In this document: positions 61,072 through 64,000 of the stretch, piece by piece
Layout of the letters: each line of letters starts with the position of its first letter
Position numbering within the stretch: the first letter of the stretch is position 1
Source: SIG455 sp045646385
Lineage (GTDB): Bacteria > Bacillota > Clostridia > UMGS1810
Assembly: GCA_045646385.1 (NCBI GenBank)
Contig: JAZRKQ010000016.1
Coordinates: forward strand, 104,471-168,470
Direction: 5' to 3'
DNA: 64,000 bases
Notes under the pieces: model-generated
Seen by the model: the letters and a program-made list of their open reading frames with translations, nothing else
Database searches by the model: none
Told to the model about the DNA's origin: nothing
Made by a program: the position numbers and the translations under genes

Positions 61072-61677
61072 TCATTGCCATTTTATGAGCATCAACACCT
61101 TTATTATCAAGAATACAAACAAAAATATTGCCCCATATGGTTGCAAACTTATGATAAACAGGAGTGTTCCAACTGTATTTAATATTAAGGATATTTTGTT
61201 CTTACTCTGCACCCAAAATGCCTGATGACAATTTTGCAGGGCAAGTGTCAAAATTCCTGATACTATAATTCCAATTATGACAACAAAATACGCCGTCCTC
61301 AAATAAGGTTCAATTTCTGTTAAAGAAAAAAGTGAAACTTCATTTATTATTCCATTTTCTTTTTGCCCAAAAAATGGAAGAAAGAGGAACATTACTATAC
61401 TACAATCAAGAAGTCCAAACACTAAATCACGAAAATGCTTTTCTTTTTGTTTGTTATCTTCTTCGGCTATGGTCAGTAATTCCCCACTGGATAACAGTTC
61501 ATCTATCGTCAATGAAAAGAATTTTGCTATCGCTTTTAGAGAATCTATATTGGGATATCCTCTGCCTGACTCCCATTTTGAAATAGCAGTTCGGGACACA
61601 TAAAGTATCTCTGCAAGTTCTTCCTGTGTAAGTCCTTTTTGTTTTCTTAACTCTTGTAATTTTTCATTAAATTCCAT
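61072..61677 (-). CDS. XRE-family regulator with membrane tail
   Basis: A 201-residue protein with an N-terminal Cro/CI-type helix-turn-helix at residues about 4-60 (LRKQKGLTQEELAEILYVSRTAISKWESG). About four hydrophobic segments follow, at 87-200. Such membrane-tethered XRE proteins are common in Firmicute accessory regions and may sense envelope or peptide signals. ATG 61677 is preceded by GAGGCG. It overlaps or abuts the 334-residue gene upstream, and it is a candidate to bind the palindromes at 62.76-63.1 kb. Confidence 0.82.
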   Translation of the reverse strand: MEFNEKLQELRKQKGLTQEELAEILYVSRTAISKWESGRGYPNIDSLKAIAKFFSLTIDELLSSGELLTIAEEDNKQKEKHFRDLVFGLLDCSIVMFLFLPFFGQKENGIINEVSLFSLTEIEPYLRTAYFVVIIGIIVSGILTLALQNCHQAFWVQSKNKISLILNTVGTLLFIISLQPYGAIFLFVFLIIKVLMLIKWQ

Positions 61678-61685
61678 TCCACGCC

Positions 61686-62690
61686 TCACTTACTTTTTTT
61701 CGGTGCTTTCGCCATAAATCTTAATAGGTTCGGTATTTCGCTTATTTTCGCCACTTTGCATTTATTGAAAAGTTCTTCATTTGCTTTGTCAATAAGCACT
61801 TGAATATATAGAAGCGGAAAACCGCAATTTACGGAAGTGAGCAGTATATCGTCAAACATTCTTAAACTTCCTGCAAGGCAATAGCCGTTATAGTTCATAA
61901 GTGTTTCGTATTCATTTATCGGAAGTCCGAGCATAAGTCCAAGACAGGCGATAAATTTCTTGTCATAATCTCGCTGTTCCTTTGACGGCTTTTTCCAATC
62001 AAAGTAAGTAGATTTGGAAATTTCGTAATCTTCAAACTTGCTTACAAAAGATTTCTGTTTTACCTTAACCGCATACGGTCTTATTTTTGTTCCTGTCGGT
62101 GTCGGCTGTTTCTTCAAAAGGGCAATCAATTCATCTTTTGTAAGATGTGATATATTCGTTCCCTTTGGAAGTCCTTTAAGATTAAGGTTTATTTCGCCCT
62201 CACGATGCAACGCTTTTAAGAAACTGTCAATATACTGTTTGTATTCTTCGGGGTGCGTGAATATATCTTCTGCAAGTGCCAGATATTCGTCAATCGTTTC
62301 CACCATATAATTTTTCAAGACTTCTTCAAAGTCCTTGTGGTTTTTTGTCGGCAGACTTCCCATAAATGCCATTGTATCGGGATAGACAATATCGGAAATT
62401 TCTACTTTGTGCTTCTCAAACCTTACATATACTTTCGGTCTTTTATAATTTGAAGCGATAAGAGCACGGCGGTAATTGTCGCTTTCGTAAAATTCTTTGT
62501 TTTGTTTCTGGTGTTCCAACCAATCGGAAGTGAAACGCTTTATGTTGTCGGGCAGTTTCTCCGCTTCCTCTGGCGTGGTTTCGGAATTTGACGGCTGATA
62601 TTTATTCTTACAACGATGTATCCATTCCGCCAAGTTGTAAAGGTCGTATTTCGTCATATTTTCTTCAAATGGGTTTAGTTTATGTTTCAT
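61686..62690 (-). CDS. Uncharacterised soluble protein of an accessory region
   Basis: A 334-residue charged protein I do not recognise. The first half is rich in Lys, Glu and Tyr. The segment KGTNISHLTKDELIALLKK (about residues 173-191) looks like a small helical binding module. The C-terminal part 'LMLGLPINEYETLMNYNGYCLAGSLRMFDDIL' resembles a helical module that I recall following HTH domains in clostridial regulators; this is only a visual likeness. GAGG precedes the ATG, and a consensus promoter with an upstream palindrome stands before it. It heads a minus-strand run through the XRE gene. Confidence 0.7.
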   Translation of the reverse strand: MKHKLNPFEENMTKYDLYNLAEWIHRCKNKYQPSNSETTPEEAEKLPDNIKRFTSDWLEHQKQNKEFYESDNYRRALIASNYKRPKVYVRFEKHKVEISDIVYPDTMAFMGSLPTKNHKDFEEVLKNYMVETIDEYLALAEDIFTHPEEYKQYIDSFLKALHREGEINLNLKGLPKGTNISHLTKDELIALLKKQPTPTGTKIRPYAVKVKQKSFVSKFEDYEISKSTYFDWKKPSKEQRDYDKKFIACLGLMLGLPINEYETLMNYNGYCLAGSLRMFDDILLTSVNCGFPLLYIQVLIDKANEELFNKCKVAKISEIPNLLRFMAKAPKKSK

Positions 62691-62721
62691 AGGTTTTACC
62701 TCGCTTTATTATTCTACAATT

Positions 62722-62750
62722 ATTATAACATAAAAAAGCGAAAAAGTCAA
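62722..62750 (-). promoter_or_regulatory. SigA-type promoter of the 334-residue protein gene
   Basis: On the minus strand TTGACT, 17 bases, TATAAT. The palindrome copy at 62760-62777 lies 9 bases upstream of the -35 box. Confidence 0.75.
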
Positions 62751-62759
62751 TTAAAAATC

Positions 62760-62777
62760 GTTCCAATTAGTCGGAGC
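62760..62777. promoter_or_regulatory. Operator-like palindrome, copy 1
   Basis: GTTCCAATTAGTCGGAGC; 14 of its central 15 bases equal copy 3. It is placed 9 bases upstream of the minus-strand promoter. Confidence 0.6.
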
Positions 62778-62779
62778 AT

Positions 62780-62819
62780 AAAAAAGCACTCACGAAACAT
62801 TGTCCGTGAGTGCTTTTTT
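62780..62819. terminator. Strong bidirectional terminator
   Basis: AAAAAAGCACTCACG and CGTGAGTGCTTTTTT form a perfect 15-bp stem with a 10-base loop. No annotated gene reads directly into it from either side, so it may end a small RNA. Confidence 0.85.
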
Positions 62820-63012
62820 CATTATTCCTACCATTTTTATTTAACCGCCCTTTCGGGCGAGTAAATTCATTTCTAAACCCTTTTATTTCCGACCTCTCTT
62901 ATTCCTACCCCTTTTTCTGCCTTAACACCAGAAAGGCATTGAATATTATGAGAAAAGATATGGAAGTTGTTCAGGCTTCCATACTACATTATACTAAAAA
63001 ACAATTTAGAAT

Positions 63013-63030
63013 ATTCCAATTAAACGGAAT
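63013..63030. promoter_or_regulatory. Operator-like palindrome, copy 2
   Basis: ATTCCAATTAAACGGAAT; 15 of 18 bases equal copy 3. A minus-strand TATAAT (62988-62993) lies 19 bases away without a good -35 box, so the palindrome covers the -35 position. Confidence 0.55.
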
Positions 63031-63088
63031 AAATTATTGTTTCTTTCAAAAGTTATAATTTTTATACGCAAATTATATAAATAATCAT

Positions 63089-63106
63089 ATTCCGATTAGT
63101 CGGAAT
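63089..63106. promoter_or_regulatory. Operator-like palindrome, copy 3
   Basis: ATTCCGA-TTAG-TCGGAAT, a perfect 7-bp inverted repeat. It lies 9 bases upstream of the -35 box of the plus-strand promoter. Confidence 0.65.
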
Positions 63107-63115
63107 GATAATTGA

Positions 63116-63144
63116 TTGACTTATTTTGATTTTTGCGTTATAAT
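63116..63144 (+). promoter_or_regulatory. SigA-type promoter of the 163-residue protein gene
   Basis: TTGACT, 17 bases, TATAAT. The predicted leader is about 120 bases long and structured. Confidence 0.8.
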
Positions 63145-63197
63145 ATTTTTGTGAAGTTCAAAGATACTTGCAAGTTCGCTTCATATAAAATAGAAGC

Positions 63198-63270
63198 AAA
63201 CGCCGACACAAAAAATACTTAAACAGGAGGAAAATACAGGCTTTCGGCGTTTCCTGTATTATATATAAAT
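63198..63270 (+). promoter_or_regulatory. Structured leader with competing pairings around a distant ribosome binding site
   Basis: AATACAGG (63233-63240) pairs perfectly with CCTGTATT (63253-63260). The 12-base loop of that hairpin contains TCGGCGTTT (63244-63252), which pairs perfectly over 9 bp with AAACGCCGA (63198-63206). The only AGGAGG (63225-63230) is 40 bases from the ATG, and ACAGGA overlapping it can pair with TCCTGT (63252-63257). A pseudoknot or translational switch is possible. Confidence 0.5.
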
Positions 63271-63762
63271 ATGAATATTAGTAATAAAAAAATTAAATCA
63301 CTTTACAAGGAAGCACTAAAAATGTTCCCTGTTCCGACAAAGGCATTAGACAGTAAGGAAAATGCTATAATTACGGCTTCACTTAAAGAAGCCAACGAAG
63401 CCGTTGAACAACTTGATAACATAAAAACATTGCACGATTATTTCAGTATCACGGGAATGTTAACTCATTCCGCAACTGTTCTATCCGAAAATCTTGATAG
63501 AGACCTTGATTTGAACAATTTTTTACTTTGCAGTTTAAGATTGTCAGATTTGCAGGTTTTATACTGTAAGTCTATTACACTATCTCCCGAGCAAAAAAAC
63601 AAAGACGGCGTTTCTCTCACAGATACAAAAACAGCACAAAAGATGATTGACGGCGTATCCGAATTAGCCGTGCATTTTCTCGGTGCAATTATGAAATACC
63701 TTGTTTGCAAAGTTCCCGAATTAAGCCATTTATTAGATGAATGGATTGAATTAGATAGATAA
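63271..63762 (+). CDS. Uncharacterised 163-residue soluble protein
   Basis: A soluble, mostly helical protein that I do not recognise. It has no membrane segment or obvious motif; 'LLCSLRLSDLQVLYCKSI' and 'LSELAVHFLGAIMKYLV'-like helices are amphipathic. The start ATG 63271 has no adjacent ribosome binding site; the frame stays open upstream to 63223 but has no standard start there. It is driven by a consensus promoter with an upstream palindrome and has a structured leader. The next gene follows after an AAAGGAG site, so the two are probably co-transcribed. Confidence 0.65.
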   Translation: MNISNKKIKSLYKEALKMFPVPTKALDSKENAIITASLKEANEAVEQLDNIKTLHDYFSITGMLTHSATVLSENLDRDLDLNNFLLCSLRLSDLQVLYCKSITLSPEQKNKDGVSLTDTKTAQKMIDGVSELAVHFLGAIMKYLVCKVPELSHLLDEWIELDR

Positions 63763-63775
63763 AGGAGATATTCTT

Positions 63776-64000
63776 ATGAACTTAAAGAAACTTAAAGATG
63801 AAGCAGTAATGCGAATGAAACTCGGCGGAATATCCAATACCGCCATTGAAGATTTTAGAAAAAATGACATTATAACGATTGCCGACAACGGCATATTAAG
63901 AAGTATAACGGTGGCGGAAGAAAAAAAGTTGCGTGAAATTCAAAAGCAGATAAAAGATGACTATTTGATTTATCATATCATCTTCACTTCAAACGCAAAC
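63776..64000 (+). CDS. Partial accessory protein, cut by the window end
   Basis: The first 75 codons of a gene starting at ATG 63776 after AAAGGAG. The product begins MNLKKLKDEAVMRMKLGG, then 'FRKNDIITIADNGILRSITVAEEKKLREI', charged and soluble. It looks like a family of small uncharacterised proteins seen near conjugative or plasmid genes in gut Clostridia, but I cannot name it securely. No stop codon is reached within the window. Confidence 0.6.
   Translation, partial: MNLKKLKDEAVMRMKLGGISNTAIEDFRKNDIITIADNGILRSITVAEEKKLREIQKQIKDDYLIYHIIFTSNAN

Larger units (their letters stand above)
62691..63270. other. 580-base regulatory interval between divergent accessory genes
   Basis: No convincing protein gene is present; the only plus-strand frame (82 codons) lacks a ribosome site. 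The interval holds two divergent SigA-type promoters and three copies of an operator-like palindrome. It also has a strong bidirectional terminator (62780-62819), a CGCCC/GGGCG hairpin (62846-62859), and two copies of TTATTCCTACC (about 62822 and 62899). A structured leader (63198-63270) closes it. A minus-strand transcript from about 62980 to the terminator could be a small RNA. Confidence 0.6.

Noticed and set aside
62810..63058. Plus-strand frames of 82 and 36 codons in the regulatory interval
   Set aside because: No ribosome site fits either start, the sequence is low-complexity, and one palindrome copy and a terminator arm lie in it.
1..64000. CRISPR arrays, tRNA or rRNA genes, insertion sequences
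   Set aside because: I found no regular spaced repeats, no cloverleaf-like sequences ending in CCA, and no transposase frames in the window.

Overview
The window looks like chromosome from an anaerobic, endospore-forming, low-GC Firmicute of class Clostridia. The reasons are: AT-rich DNA with strong AGGAGG-type ribosome binding sites; a complete spoIIIAA-AH operon; sigH, spoVAC-AD-AE, gpr and spoIIP; a ferredoxin-dependent 2-oxoacid oxidoreductase; and diaminopimelate dehydrogenase. I cannot name a species. I saw no rRNA, tRNA or CRISPR array.

Layout. 1-2.7 kb: divergent DMT transporter and membrane-anchored phosphate-binding-like protein, then a small cysteine-pair membrane protein with two terminator-like hairpins. 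2.76-14.1 kb: a long co-directional operon for keto-acid and acyl-CoA chemistry. It holds a LeuA-like aldolase without its metal histidines, a TIM-barrel/acyl-CoA-synthetase fusion, branched-chain aminotransferase, a P-loop ATPase, the four-subunit 2-oxoacid:ferredoxin oxidoreductase, an XRE-cupin regulator, a second acyl-CoA synthetase and a metallo-beta-lactamase-fold hydrolase. 14.1-28.8 kb: sigH, divergent spoIIIA operon, then asp23, nusB, xseAB, dxs, tlyA, radC and several housekeeping genes ending in a Xer recombinase. 28.8-35 kb: spoVA operon (with an unlisted 48-aa gene at its head), a BrkB-family membrane protein, two small uncharacterised genes, gpr and spoIIP. 35-37.4 kb: serC-serA.

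37.5-48.3 kb: a surface-glycan cluster. RmlA, RmlB, a GNAT-aminotransferase fusion resembling WecD+WecE, and a WecF-like transferase together match the TDP-Fuc4NAc branch known from enterobacterial common antigen. Around them are a Wzx-type flippase, a GT2 glycosyltransferase, two different ATP-grasp proteins and an RraA-like protein. 48.3-58.8 kb, mostly minus strand: acyl-CoA synthetase, ddh, and a full histidine operon (hisR-like, Z, G, D, C, B, H, A, F, IE) with an apparent operator overlapping its promoter.

58.9-64 kb: after a small Dabb-domain gene and a gene-poor junction the sequence becomes accessory: methyltransferase, PAP2 protein, XRE membrane regulator, and unknown proteins. The 580-base region at 62.7-63.3 kb has three copies of an operator-like palindrome. 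Two of them sit exactly 9 bases from the -35 boxes of divergent promoters, and there is also a leader that can form competing structures. These and the degenerate LeuA/TIM-ligase pair are the parts most likely to hold undescribed biology.
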